This document shows positions 54,622 to 62,739 of a stretch of DNA of 64,000 nucleotides, one piece after another. The position numbers were made by a program, and so were the translations under genes. The notes beneath the pieces were generated by a model. The model ran no database searches. It saw only the letters and a list, made by a program, of their open reading frames with translations, and was not told the origin of the DNA. Each line of letters opens with the position of its first letter. Within the stretch, counting starts at the first letter, position 1. Source of the DNA: Asaia siamensis (lineage in GTDB: Bacteria; Pseudomonadota; Alphaproteobacteria; Acetobacterales; Acetobacteraceae); NCBI RefSeq assembly GCF_014635085.1, contig NZ_BMCH01000002.1, forward strand, positions 124,001 to 188,000. Direction: 5' to 3'.

Positions 54622-55553
54622 GGGGCGCGCCGCTCGGTCAGGGCAGTGCCCCTGCCAGTCTCGGCTTCGATGGGCAGTCCGATTCCGTCAAGCAGTTGCG
54701 TGACGGGCTGGACAGCAGTCTTTCTGCTTTCGGGCTTCATGTGCTGACAGGCGAATCCGGCAGCGGCAGAACGCGCGCGGCGCGCTATCTCTGGACCCAG
54801 TCCGGCAGGAGTGGTCGCTTCGTTCCTGTGATCGACCGGCTTTCCTTCGAGGACGCTGTGTCGGATGCGACCACGGGCTGCCTTTTCATCAATGAAATCG
54901 GTCTGGCAGAACCCGGCTTGCAGGCGGCTCTGGTGCAGATGCTGCAGGGCACAGTCAGCTCAACACGCCCGGCCGTAATCTGCACAAGCTCCTGGTCCCC
55001 TGCGCGTCTGGTTCAGGATCGCCGCATGAGCGAGGCGTTGGGTGCTGTTCTGGCCCCGCATAATCTGTCGGTCCCTCCGCTGCGTGACAGGCGTGACGAT
55101 CTGTCGACAGTATGCGCGGTATGGATGGGGCAAAACGGCAGCCAACTTGTTCTGCATGACGATTGCCTGCCCTGGCTGGCTCATCAGGACTGGCCTGGCA
55201 ATTTCCGACAGATGCGGCAATTGCTGCATCATGCATGCCAGAGCGTGAAGGGTGATCTGCTTACCGCCTCGCTTCTGGCCGATATGCATCGTGTCGACAC
55301 GACGCCCGATGCGGCGTCTTTTCAGGGGCTGATGGCGCGTTATCTGCCTTCCATGCTCGATCTTGAAACCGATACGCAGGGCACGCTTCATGCGCGTGTT
55401 CTGGCAGAGGTCGAGCGCCCTTTGTTCCGTCTGGTGCTGAAAGCAACCGATGGCAATCAGATCAGGGCGGCGGCTCTGCTCGGGATCAACCGCAACACGC
55501 TACGCAAACGTTTGCAGCTTCTTGGCATTGAAGTGGGCCGTTCTCGATCATGA
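54618..55553 (+). CDS. Receiver-less, degenerate NtrC-like AAA+ protein with Fis-type helix-turn-helix
   Basis: The 311-residue protein has an AAA+ domain without an N-terminal receiver. The Walker A is GESGSGRT, with Arg51 in place of Lys, and the Walker B is CLFINEIG, with Asn92 in place of the first acidic residue. No GAFTGA sigma-54 loop is visible. The C-terminus (about residues 265-305) is a Fis-type helix-turn-helix (NQIRAAALLGINRNTLRKRLQLLG). It probably binds DNA but does not drive sigma-54 open-complex formation. GTG start. The stop overlaps ntrY by ATGA. Confidence 0.82.
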   Translation: MRGAPLGQGSAPASLGFDGQSDSVKQLRDGLDSSLSAFGLHVLTGESGSGRTRAARYLWTQSGRSGRFVPVIDRLSFEDAVSDATTGCLFINEIGLAEPGLQAALVQMLQGTVSSTRPAVICTSSWSPARLVQDRRMSEALGAVLAPHNLSVPPLRDRRDDLSTVCAVWMGQNGSQLVLHDDCLPWLAHQDWPGNFRQMRQLLHHACQSVKGDLLTASLLADMHRVDTTPDAASFQGLMARYLPSMLDLETDTQGTLHARVLAEVERPLFRLVLKATDGNQIRAAALLGINRNTLRKRLQLLGIEVGRSRS

Positions 55554-57955
55554 CAGGCAATGACGCGTCGCATCGCGCCTCCGATGAGGGACGCATGACT
55601 GAAGAAACTGATTCCGTGCCTGAGGACGGTTCTCTTGCAAAGCGATCGCTCCTTCGTCACGTGAGCCGTCTGAAAACCGCCATGGTGCTGACCTGTGCGG
55701 CGCTCGTGCTGCTGGTCACGACCTTTGTCGTTCTGGCGCGCGGGCTTTCCTTTGCCTATCGCCCGCAGATCGAGGCCGTTGTGTTTCTGCTCGATTTCAT
55801 CGTGCTGCTCCTTCTGGGTACGGCCGTCATCATCCGGGTCGGGCGGATGCTGGCCGAGCGTCGCCGAGGGCTGGCGGGGGCGCGGCTTCATGTGCGGCTG
55901 ATCACGCTCTTCGGCGTGGTGGCGGTGGCGCCTACCGTCGTGATCGGCGGTCTGGCGGCGCTGTTCTTCCATTTCGGTATCCAGATCTGGTTCTCGAACC
56001 GGGTCAATACCGCTCTTACCGAAGCGCGCGATGTGGCTGCAGGCTATCTGCAGGAGCATAACGACAATATTCGCACAGAGGCTTTTGCCCTGGCGAATAT
56101 CATCATCACGGCCAATAACGACGAGATGTATCGCCATGGTGTGGATCTGATGCGTGATCCCACCCAGCTCGGGATGATGCTCGACGTCGAGGCGACCGAA
56201 CGCGGGCTGAACGAGGCCGTGGTGTTCGATTCCTACACCAACAAGGTGGTCGCTTCAGGTGGTCTTGCGGCTCTGCAGGGCCAGCAGCTGGCTCTGCCCC
56301 CCAAGGATGCCACGACGCTGGCCCGCACCAATGATGTGGCCATTCTCGACAGTCCTGATGAGAAAACCGTGCGCGCTGTGGTGAATCTCGGGCCAAGCTC
56401 GGGTCTGATGCTTGTCATCACGAGGCCCGTGGATGCCAAGATTCTGGAGCATATGCGCCATACGGATGCGGTGGTTTCGGAATATCAGCGACTGAACGCT
56501 CACCGATCGGCCATCCAGATCAGCTTCGTGCTGATCTTTGCCATGCTCGGATTGCTGGTGTTGAGCATCGGCATGCTGACAGGGCTCGTTCTGGCCAAGC
56601 AGATCACCCAGCCTCTGGGTCTGCTCATTCTGGCGGCGCGACGCATCAGCGAGGGCGATCTCACGGTGCGTGTGCCTGAGGCGCGGGGCCGAGACGGACG
56701 AAAGGACGATGAGGTCGGCACGCTCTCTCGCGCCTTCAACCGCATGACGGATCAGCTTTCGACCCAGCGAACCGAGCTGATGGTGGCCTATGAGCAGATC
56801 GACGAGCGCCGTCGCTTTACCGAGACCGTTCTTTCCGGCGTGTCGGCAGGGGTGATCGGTCTGGATGCGGATCAGGTGGTCGAACTGCCCAACCGTGCGG
56901 CGTCCCGTCTTCTGCAGCGCGACCTCGATCTGTGCATCGGTCAGCCCCTGAGTGTCATGGTACCCGAGTTTGTCGGGATGCTTGATCGGGCGCGGGCCGA
57001 GCCGGGTCAGGCGCATACGGCAGAGATCCAGATCGATGCGCCGGAAAAAAGCGTGACCCTGGGTGATGGTCCAAGTGTCGGCAGTGCCGGGCGTACGTTG
57101 CTCGTGCGCGCAGTGGCCGAGCAGCGCAGCGACGAATCGACCGGCTATGTGGTGACGTTTGACGATATCACGGCTCTGCTTTCTGCACAGAGAAAGGCAG
57201 CCTGGGCTGATGTGGCGCGCCGTATTGCCCATGAGATCAAGAATCCGCTGACCCCCATCCAGCTTTCGGCCGAACGGCTGAAGCGTCGTTTCATGCGCGA
57301 GATCAGCTCCGACCCCGAGACGTTCGGGCAGTGTGTTGATACGATCGTTCGTCATGTGGGCGATATCGGCCGAATGGTTGATGAGTTCTCGTCTTTCGCC
57401 CGTATGCCGCAGCCTGTGCTCAAGGATGAGGATCTGGTGCGTCTGGTGCGCGAGGCGCTGGTGTTGCAGCGCAATGCCCATCCTGAAATTATCTACGATA
57501 CGGCGTCCCTGCCGCCTCAAGGGCCGATTGTACGCTGTGACCGGCGTCTGGTTGGGCAGGCGCTTACCAATCTGCTGCAGAACGCGGCCGATGCCATCGC
57601 CATGGTGGTGCCGGATCATGAAGTCGATTCAGAGGGACATGGGGGTGACGCGGGGGCGACAGTGGGGCGTATCAGGGTCTCTCTGGCGGTGAACGGGGTG
57701 GAAGCGGCTGTTCAGGTGACAGATGATGGCATTGGTTTGCCTTCAGTTGACCGCCACCGCTTGACGGAACCGTATATCACGCACAAACCGAAAGGAACGG
57801 GACTCGGGCTCGCGATCGTCAAGAAGATCATGGAGGATCACGCAGGTGGGATCAGACTGGAGGACCGAACGGACGGGCGCGGTACCGTCTCGACGCTCAC
57901 CCTGCCGGTGCGTGATCAGGGTCCCGAACCAGGTGAAGCGCGCAAGGAGCAATGA
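55550..57955 (+). CDS. ntrY: NtrY-type sensor histidine kinase
   Basis: The 801-residue kinase has three or four N-terminal membrane segments (around residues 45-70, 80-100, 118-140, 325-350), a periplasmic domain, HAMP, PAS and a kinase core with RIAHEIKNPLTPIQLSAERLKRR (His561) and GTGLGLAIVKKIM. In alphaproteobacteria NtrY with NtrX controls nitrogen or redox/envelope functions. The start overlaps the NtrC-like gene by ATGA. Activities of NtrY towards NtrX and the NtrC-like protein are inferred from order only. Confidence 0.93.
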   Translation: MTGNDASHRASDEGRMTEETDSVPEDGSLAKRSLLRHVSRLKTAMVLTCAALVLLVTTFVVLARGLSFAYRPQIEAVVFLLDFIVLLLLGTAVIIRVGRMLAERRRGLAGARLHVRLITLFGVVAVAPTVVIGGLAALFFHFGIQIWFSNRVNTALTEARDVAAGYLQEHNDNIRTEAFALANIIITANNDEMYRHGVDLMRDPTQLGMMLDVEATERGLNEAVVFDSYTNKVVASGGLAALQGQQLALPPKDATTLARTNDVAILDSPDEKTVRAVVNLGPSSGLMLVITRPVDAKILEHMRHTDAVVSEYQRLNAHRSAIQISFVLIFAMLGLLVLSIGMLTGLVLAKQITQPLGLLILAARRISEGDLTVRVPEARGRDGRKDDEVGTLSRAFNRMTDQLSTQRTELMVAYEQIDERRRFTETVLSGVSAGVIGLDADQVVELPNRAASRLLQRDLDLCIGQPLSVMVPEFVGMLDRARAEPGQAHTAEIQIDAPEKSVTLGDGPSVGSAGRTLLVRAVAEQRSDESTGYVVTFDDITALLSAQRKAAWADVARRIAHEIKNPLTPIQLSAERLKRRFMREISSDPETFGQCVDTIVRHVGDIGRMVDEFSSFARMPQPVLKDEDLVRLVREALVLQRNAHPEIIYDTASLPPQGPIVRCDRRLVGQALTNLLQNAADAIAMVVPDHEVDSEGHGGDAGATVGRIRVSLAVNGVEAAVQVTDDGIGLPSVDRHRLTEPYITHKPKGTGLGLAIVKKIMEDHAGGIRLEDRTDGRGTVSTLTLPVRDQGPEPGEARKEQ

Positions 57956-57975
57956 ACGTCTGATGGGGGATGCGC

Positions 57976-59361
57976 ATGGAGCATGAAATCCTGATCGTCG
58001 ATGACGAGCCGGATATCCGGCTTCTCATTGAGGGACTCCTTCGCGATGAAGGCTATGAAACGCGCGTAGCGGCGAATTCGGATCAGGCTCTGGCAGCGTT
58101 CCGGGCGCGCCGTCCGTCGCTGGTTATTCTCGATATCTGGCTTCAGGGGTCGCGTCTGGACGGGATCGACCTGCTCAAGACGCTCAAGGCCGAAGAGCCG
58201 GGTCTGCCTGTCGTGATGATTTCGGGTCATGGCACCATCGAGACGGCGGTTTCGAGCCTGCAGCATGGCGCCTATGACTTCATCGAAAAGCCGTTCCAGA
58301 CCGACAGATTGATCCTGGTGGTCCAGCGTGCGCTTCAGGCGGCGCGTCTCGAGCGCGAGAATGCCGAGCTGCGGTTGCGCTCGGGCAATGAGACCATGCT
58401 TTTCGGTGAAGGCCCCGGCATCAGTGCCGTGCGTGGCCAGATCGACCGGGTGGCCCCTACCAACTCGCGCGTGCTGATTACCGGCCCGGCTGGCTCGGGC
58501 AAGGAAATTGCCGCGCGGATGCTTCATTCGCGTTCACGTCGCGGGTCGGGTCCGTTCATTGCCCTCAACTGTGCAACGCTCGCGCCCAATCGCTTCGAGG
58601 AAGAGCTTTTCGGTATCGAAGGCCAGGCCGACGGCACGATGCGCCGCACCGGCGTGCTGGAGCGTGCTCATAAGGGGACGCTGCTTCTCGATGAAGTGGC
58701 TGACATGCCACTCGAGACCCAGGGCAAGATCGTCAGGGCGTTGCAGGATCAGACATTCGAACGTCTGGGTGGTGCGGCACGGGTCAAGGTGGATGTGCGC
58801 GTTATTGCCACGACCAATCGCGACCTTCAGGGCGAGATCACTCTCGGGCGTTTTCGTGAGGATCTCTATTACCGCCTTGCGGTGGTGCCGCTGCGTCTGC
58901 CCTCACTGCGCGAGCGTCGCGAGGACATTCCGGCCCTGGCGCAGCATTTTCTGCAACGCTATGCCGAGAATGCCGGTCTTGCGCCGCGTGAACTGTCGGT
59001 GGATGCGCTGGCAGCGCTGCAATCCTATGAATGGCCGGGCAATATCAGAGAGCTGCGCAATCTGATGGAACGTCTGCTCATCATGATGCCGAACGGCCAG
59101 GATCTGATTCGCGCAGACATGTTGCCCAGCACTGTGAGCCAGGGGGCGCCGTCGATGACCCGTCTCGATGCGGGGGCTGATGTCATGGCACTGCCGCTGC
59201 GCGAGGCGCGCGATCTGTTTGAAACCCAATATCTGCAGGTGCAGCTTTTGCGTTTCGGTGGCAATATCAGCCGCACGGCGAATTTTGTCGGCATGGAGCG
59301 CAGTGCCCTGCATCGCAAGCTGAAGCAGCTGGGTGTGACGCCAGAAGATAGGACCCTGTGA
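57976..59361 (+). CDS. ntrX: NtrX-type response regulator, GAFTGA-less
   Basis: The 461-residue regulator has a receiver (LIVDDEPDIRL, phospho-Asp53 in ILDIWLQ, Lys in EKPFQTDRL), an AAA+ domain (GPAGSGKEIAARML; LLLDEVADMP; FREDLYYRL) and a C-terminal Fis-type helix-turn-helix. The sigma-54 loop is replaced by FGIEGQADGTMRR, as in other alphaproteobacterial NtrX proteins, so it probably acts without sigma-54. ATG at 57976 was chosen because GGGGGA lies six bases upstream; ATG at 57970 abuts that site. It follows ntrY by 20 bases. Confidence 0.93.
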   Translation: MEHEILIVDDEPDIRLLIEGLLRDEGYETRVAANSDQALAAFRARRPSLVILDIWLQGSRLDGIDLLKTLKAEEPGLPVVMISGHGTIETAVSSLQHGAYDFIEKPFQTDRLILVVQRALQAARLERENAELRLRSGNETMLFGEGPGISAVRGQIDRVAPTNSRVLITGPAGSGKEIAARMLHSRSRRGSGPFIALNCATLAPNRFEEELFGIEGQADGTMRRTGVLERAHKGTLLLDEVADMPLETQGKIVRALQDQTFERLGGAARVKVDVRVIATTNRDLQGEITLGRFREDLYYRLAVVPLRLPSLRERREDIPALAQHFLQRYAENAGLAPRELSVDALAALQSYEWPGNIRELRNLMERLLIMMPNGQDLIRADMLPSTVSQGAPSMTRLDAGADVMALPLREARDLFETQYLQVQLLRFGGNISRTANFVGMERSALHRKLKQLGVTPEDRTL

Positions 59362-59486
59362 GTCTGGAAACCAGATTTCAATGAAGATAAGATAAGGACA
59401 CAAATCCAGAGCAGCGTTTGTGACGTTGATCTCTGACCCCCGAAAATGGGGCCCGTCTCATATACCTGATAAAAAGAAGAGCAACA

Positions 59487-59780
59487 TTGGCCAGAGCTAA
59501 TCCCAACCCGACCCCGAACGCCGCCCCCTTTACCGAATTTAACCAGGGCGAAACTGTGCAGGATGTCTTCCTGCAGCACCTCCAGCAGAACGGCCTGCCC
59601 GTGACCGTGTTTCTGGTCAATGGTGTGAAGCTGCAGGGTGTGATCCCGCGCTTCGATCATGAGACGATCATTCTGCGTCGCGACGGTCATACGCAGCTTG
59701 TCTACAAGCATGCCGTCAGCACGATCATGCCCGTCGCTCCCCTGTCGCTGTTCGCGCAGGATGGCGAGATCGAGCTGTAA
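59487..59780 (+). CDS. hfq: RNA chaperone Hfq
   Basis: The 97-residue protein has the Sm1 motif [20 protein letters not shown] and Sm2 [10 protein letters not shown], with the rim and proximal-face residues of Hfq. The first 20 residues are an Asn/Pro-rich extension. It starts with TTG at 59487, after AAGAAGAG; no ATG lies in frame. Hfq pairs small RNAs to mRNAs. The 125-base leader upstream is GA-rich. HflX follows 21 bases on. Confidence 0.93.
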   Translation: MARANPNPTPNAAPFTEFNQGETVQDVFLQHLQQNGLPVTVFLVNGVKLQGVIPRFDHETIILRRDGHTQLVYKHAVSTIMPVAPLSLFAQDGEIEL

Positions 59781-59801
59781 GGGCAGGAGTTTTTCCAGAA
59801 C

Positions 59802-61112
59802 GTGTCAGTAACTACCAGTACGACACCTCCCGCGACACGCGCCGCGGTTGTTCTCCCATGGGAGCGCCCGACACCGAATGACGAGTTCCGCGCTGCGGAA
59901 GCCCGTCTGGAAGAGGCTGTCGGGCTCGCCTCCTCGATCGGTCTTGTAGTTGTCAGGCAGGCTGTACTTGCCATCAGGGCTGTGCGCCCGGCCACCCTGT
60001 TCGGCAAGGGACAGGTAGAGCAGCTTGCCGAGATGGTGGAAGAGAACGACGTCAAGGTCGTGATCGTTGATGCCAAGCTTTCGCCGGGCCAGCAGCGCAA
60101 TCTCGAAAAGGCGATGAACTGCAAGGTTCTCGACCGTACAGGCCTCATTCTTGATATCTTCGGTGCCCGTGCTGCGACGCGCGAAGGCGTGTTGCAGGTC
60201 GAGCTTGCCCATCTCGAATATCAGCGATCGCGTCTTGTCCGGCTCTGGACCCATCTGGAACGCCAGCGAGGTGGCTTTGGCTTTCTTGGCGGTCCCGGTG
60301 AAACCCAGATCGAGGCCGATCGCCGCATGATCGACGAGCGGCTTGTGCGTCTGCGCAAGGATCTCGATCAGGTGCGTCGTACGCGCGGGCTGCATCGTTC
60401 GGCGCGCAAGAAGGTACCGTTCCCCGTCGTTGCGCTGGTAGGCTATACCAATGCCGGCAAGTCGACGCTTTTCAATGCACTGACCGGTTCGGCCGTGCAT
60501 GCGCAGGATCAGCTTTTTGCAACCCTTGATCCGACCATGCGCGGGCTTCGCCTGCCTTCGGGCCGACGGGTCATCCTGTCGGATACGGTGGGCTTCATCA
60601 GCGAATTGCCGACCGAACTCGTTGCAGCTTTTCGGGCCACGCTCGAAGAGGTGGCCGAGGCCGATATCATCCTCCATGTACGTGATGTGGCGCATCCTGA
60701 CAGTGCCGCCCAGCGTGCAGACGTGATCAATGTGCTGGATGGCATGGTGCGCGATGGGATGCTGGATGAGAACTGGCCCCAGCGTACCATCGAGGTGCTG
60801 AACAAGGCCGACCTCATGGGTGGGATAGAGGCAGTGCCCCGTCATCCGGGCTGCGTCGCTATCTCGGCGATCACGGGCGAGGGGTTGCCCAATCTCTATT
60901 CGCAGCTCGATCAGCATATGACCGCGTCGATGGTTCTGACGCGCATTCGTCTTGAGATTACCAATGGTGCAGCGCTTGCCTGGCTGTATGAGCATGGTGA
61001 AGTGCTTGAGCGGCTGGATCAGGAGACCGAGATCACGCTCGATGTCCGGCTTTTCGAGCAGGACCGGTCACGCTTTGGCCAGATCTACCCGGATTGCCTT
61101 GTATCTGCCTGA
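59802..61112 (+). CDS. hflX: Ribosome-associated GTPase HflX
   Basis: The 436-residue protein has the N-terminal HflX domain (TLFGKGQVEQL, DRTGLILDIFGARA, GGPGETQIEADRR) and a GTPase domain with GYTNAGKSTLFNALTG, DTVGFISELP and LNKADL. It splits or rescues stalled ribosomes. The start is GTG at 59802, about 14 bases after AGGAG. The hfq-hflX order is conserved. A short stem around GAAGGGC...GGCCCTTC follows the gene near 61136-61162. Confidence 0.93.
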   Translation: MSVTTSTTPPATRAAVVLPWERPTPNDEFRAAEARLEEAVGLASSIGLVVVRQAVLAIRAVRPATLFGKGQVEQLAEMVEENDVKVVIVDAKLSPGQQRNLEKAMNCKVLDRTGLILDIFGARAATREGVLQVELAHLEYQRSRLVRLWTHLERQRGGFGFLGGPGETQIEADRRMIDERLVRLRKDLDQVRRTRGLHRSARKKVPFPVVALVGYTNAGKSTLFNALTGSAVHAQDQLFATLDPTMRGLRLPSGRRVILSDTVGFISELPTELVAAFRATLEEVAEADIILHVRDVAHPDSAAQRADVINVLDGMVRDGMLDENWPQRTIEVLNKADLMGGIEAVPRHPGCVAISAITGEGLPNLYSQLDQHMTASMVLTRIRLEITNGAALAWLYEHGEVLERLDQETEITLDVRLFEQDRSRFGQIYPDCLVSA

Positions 61113-61162
61113 AATCGTCTCGATACTGGTCACACGAAGGGCGCTCGGAATGAGGGCCCTTC

Positions 61163-62050
61163 ATGGGGAGGGCAGACGGATTGAAGGCTGAGGACATCAT
61201 GATGACGGCGCGCCCCTCGGTTGCGACCCGTGCGCTTCTCGAAGATATTTCCCTGATCGCCCGTGAGGCGGCATCCCGCATCATCATGCCGCGTTTCGGA
61301 CGGCTGGCAGAAAGGGATATCCGAACCAAGACGTCGCCTTCCGATCTGGTGACGGTGGCTGATGTTCTGGCTGAAGAATATATCACCGACCGGTTGAAGC
61401 TCCTGCTTCCCGAGGCGCTGCTGATTGGTGAGGAGCGGTGCAGCCAGTATCCGTCCTTGATCGACCAGGCCGCCAAAGCCGAGCTGTCTGTCACCATCGA
61501 CCCTATCGACGGTACGGCCAATTACGCGGCCGGTCTGCCTGCGTTCGGTGTCATGATGGCGGTGCTTGAGAGGGGCATCCCGGTGGCCAGTGTTATTCTC
61601 GATCCGGTCACGCAATCGGCGTCTCTTGCCCTGAAAAATGAAGGCGCATGGTCAGAGGACGAGACAGGGCATGTCATGCCCCTGCATGTGGCGGCGCCTT
61701 TTCATCGCATCGAGGAAATTACAGGCAAGATAGCCTGGCGCACCCTGCCGGTGAACGACACGGCACTGGCCGATCACAATCTGCGTGCCATGACCGGACT
61801 CTGGGATCTGCGCTGCGCGGCTCATGAATATCGTCTGGTTGCGTCAGGCCATGGCCATGTACTGGCCTATAGCCGCACCTGCCTGTGGGATCATTGTCCT
61901 GGCTGGCTCCTGCTGCACGAAGCCGGAGGGTACGGCGCGCGTCTCAATGGCGCGACCTATCACGCCGCCATTCCAGGGCGTGGTCTGCTTTACGCGCCAG
62001 ACAGGCAGAACTGGCAAATGGTTCATGATGCACTGGTGCTGTCTTTGTGA
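61163..62050 (+). CDS. Inositol-monophosphatase-family phosphatase
   Basis: The 295-residue protein has the metal site GEER, DPIDGTANYAAGLPAFG and the C-terminal WDHCPGWLLLHEAGGYGARL. The family hydrolyses inositol phosphates or related sugar phosphates and PAP; the true substrate is unknown. ATG at 61163 follows GAGGG, while ATGs at 61199 and 61202 follow GAGGA and would also give a full-length enzyme. It follows hflX by 50 bases. Confidence 0.88.
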   Translation: MGRADGLKAEDIMMTARPSVATRALLEDISLIAREAASRIIMPRFGRLAERDIRTKTSPSDLVTVADVLAEEYITDRLKLLLPEALLIGEERCSQYPSLIDQAAKAELSVTIDPIDGTANYAAGLPAFGVMMAVLERGIPVASVILDPVTQSASLALKNEGAWSEDETGHVMPLHVAAPFHRIEEITGKIAWRTLPVNDTALADHNLRAMTGLWDLRCAAHEYRLVASGHGHVLAYSRTCLWDHCPGWLLLHEAGGYGARLNGATYHAAIPGRGLLYAPDRQNWQMVHDALVLSL

Positions 62051-62129
62051 TGCACTCTCAAATATCTGTGTAAGCAGAAACGGCTTTTACTCTCCAGCGT
62101 TCTTTATTCAGGAACATAGGAGAGGTTTT

Positions 62130-62549
62130 ATGGCCGTTCAGGACCCAGTACTTTATGCAGTATGCGATGGTGAGAAAGCCCGCTTTCTGCGCTATGATGG
62201 CCAGCAGATGCGTACGATCCAGCGTTTCGGTGCCCATGACAAGGCAACCGATGCAGCAGGTGATGTCGCCTCCATCAAGGAACCCCGCTCGGATCCCAAG
62301 GTTCAGGTAAAAGAGCGTTTCGCCCGACTGATCGCCGATGAGATCGAAGCCACGCTCAACGCCAATGCTGCGCTCGAAGGTCTGGTTCTCGCTGCGGCAC
62401 CGCATGTGCTGCACGATATTCGCGAGCATCTGTCCAAGGCGACAAGCAAAAAGCTGATCAAGAGCGAAAGCAAGGACCTGACCAATATCCCGGATCAGGA
62501 TCTGCTTGCTCACTTCGACCGCCCTGCAACGGGTTGGCCGAAACCCTGA
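62130..62549 (+). CDS. Host-attachment-family protein
   Basis: The 139-residue protein matches the family named for attachment to host cells: VLYAVCDGEKARFLR at the start, then RFARLIADEIEATLN, VLAAAPHVLHDIREHL and KDLTNIPDQDLLAHF. The name comes from a plant-associated bacterium; the fold resembles release-factor-like domains and biochemistry is unknown. ATG at 62130 follows AGGAGAGG. It stands 79 bases after the phosphatase gene. No partner is visible. Confidence 0.87.
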   Translation: MAVQDPVLYAVCDGEKARFLRYDGQQMRTIQRFGAHDKATDAAGDVASIKEPRSDPKVQVKERFARLIADEIEATLNANAALEGLVLAAAPHVLHDIREHLSKATSKKLIKSESKDLTNIPDQDLLAHFDRPATGWPKP

Positions 62550-62739
62550 CGTTATTCCGGGCAGGATGCAACGTGGTCTCTTGCGGGAGCATGCGTCCTG
62601 TCTGGGCGTCCGCCCTAAGTGTACAGGGTCTCCAGAGGGACAGTCCAGAGACAAGGCCCCTTCTAGGAGACTATTAAAGCACGATTCCTTGCGCGTGCAT
62701 CGCGCTACTGGTCGCGATCAGAGCAAGATAAGGGGCTTT

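Noticed and set aside
56255-57619. A 454-residue minus-strand frame inside ntrY
   Set aside because: Antisense shadow of a gene with full kinase motifs.
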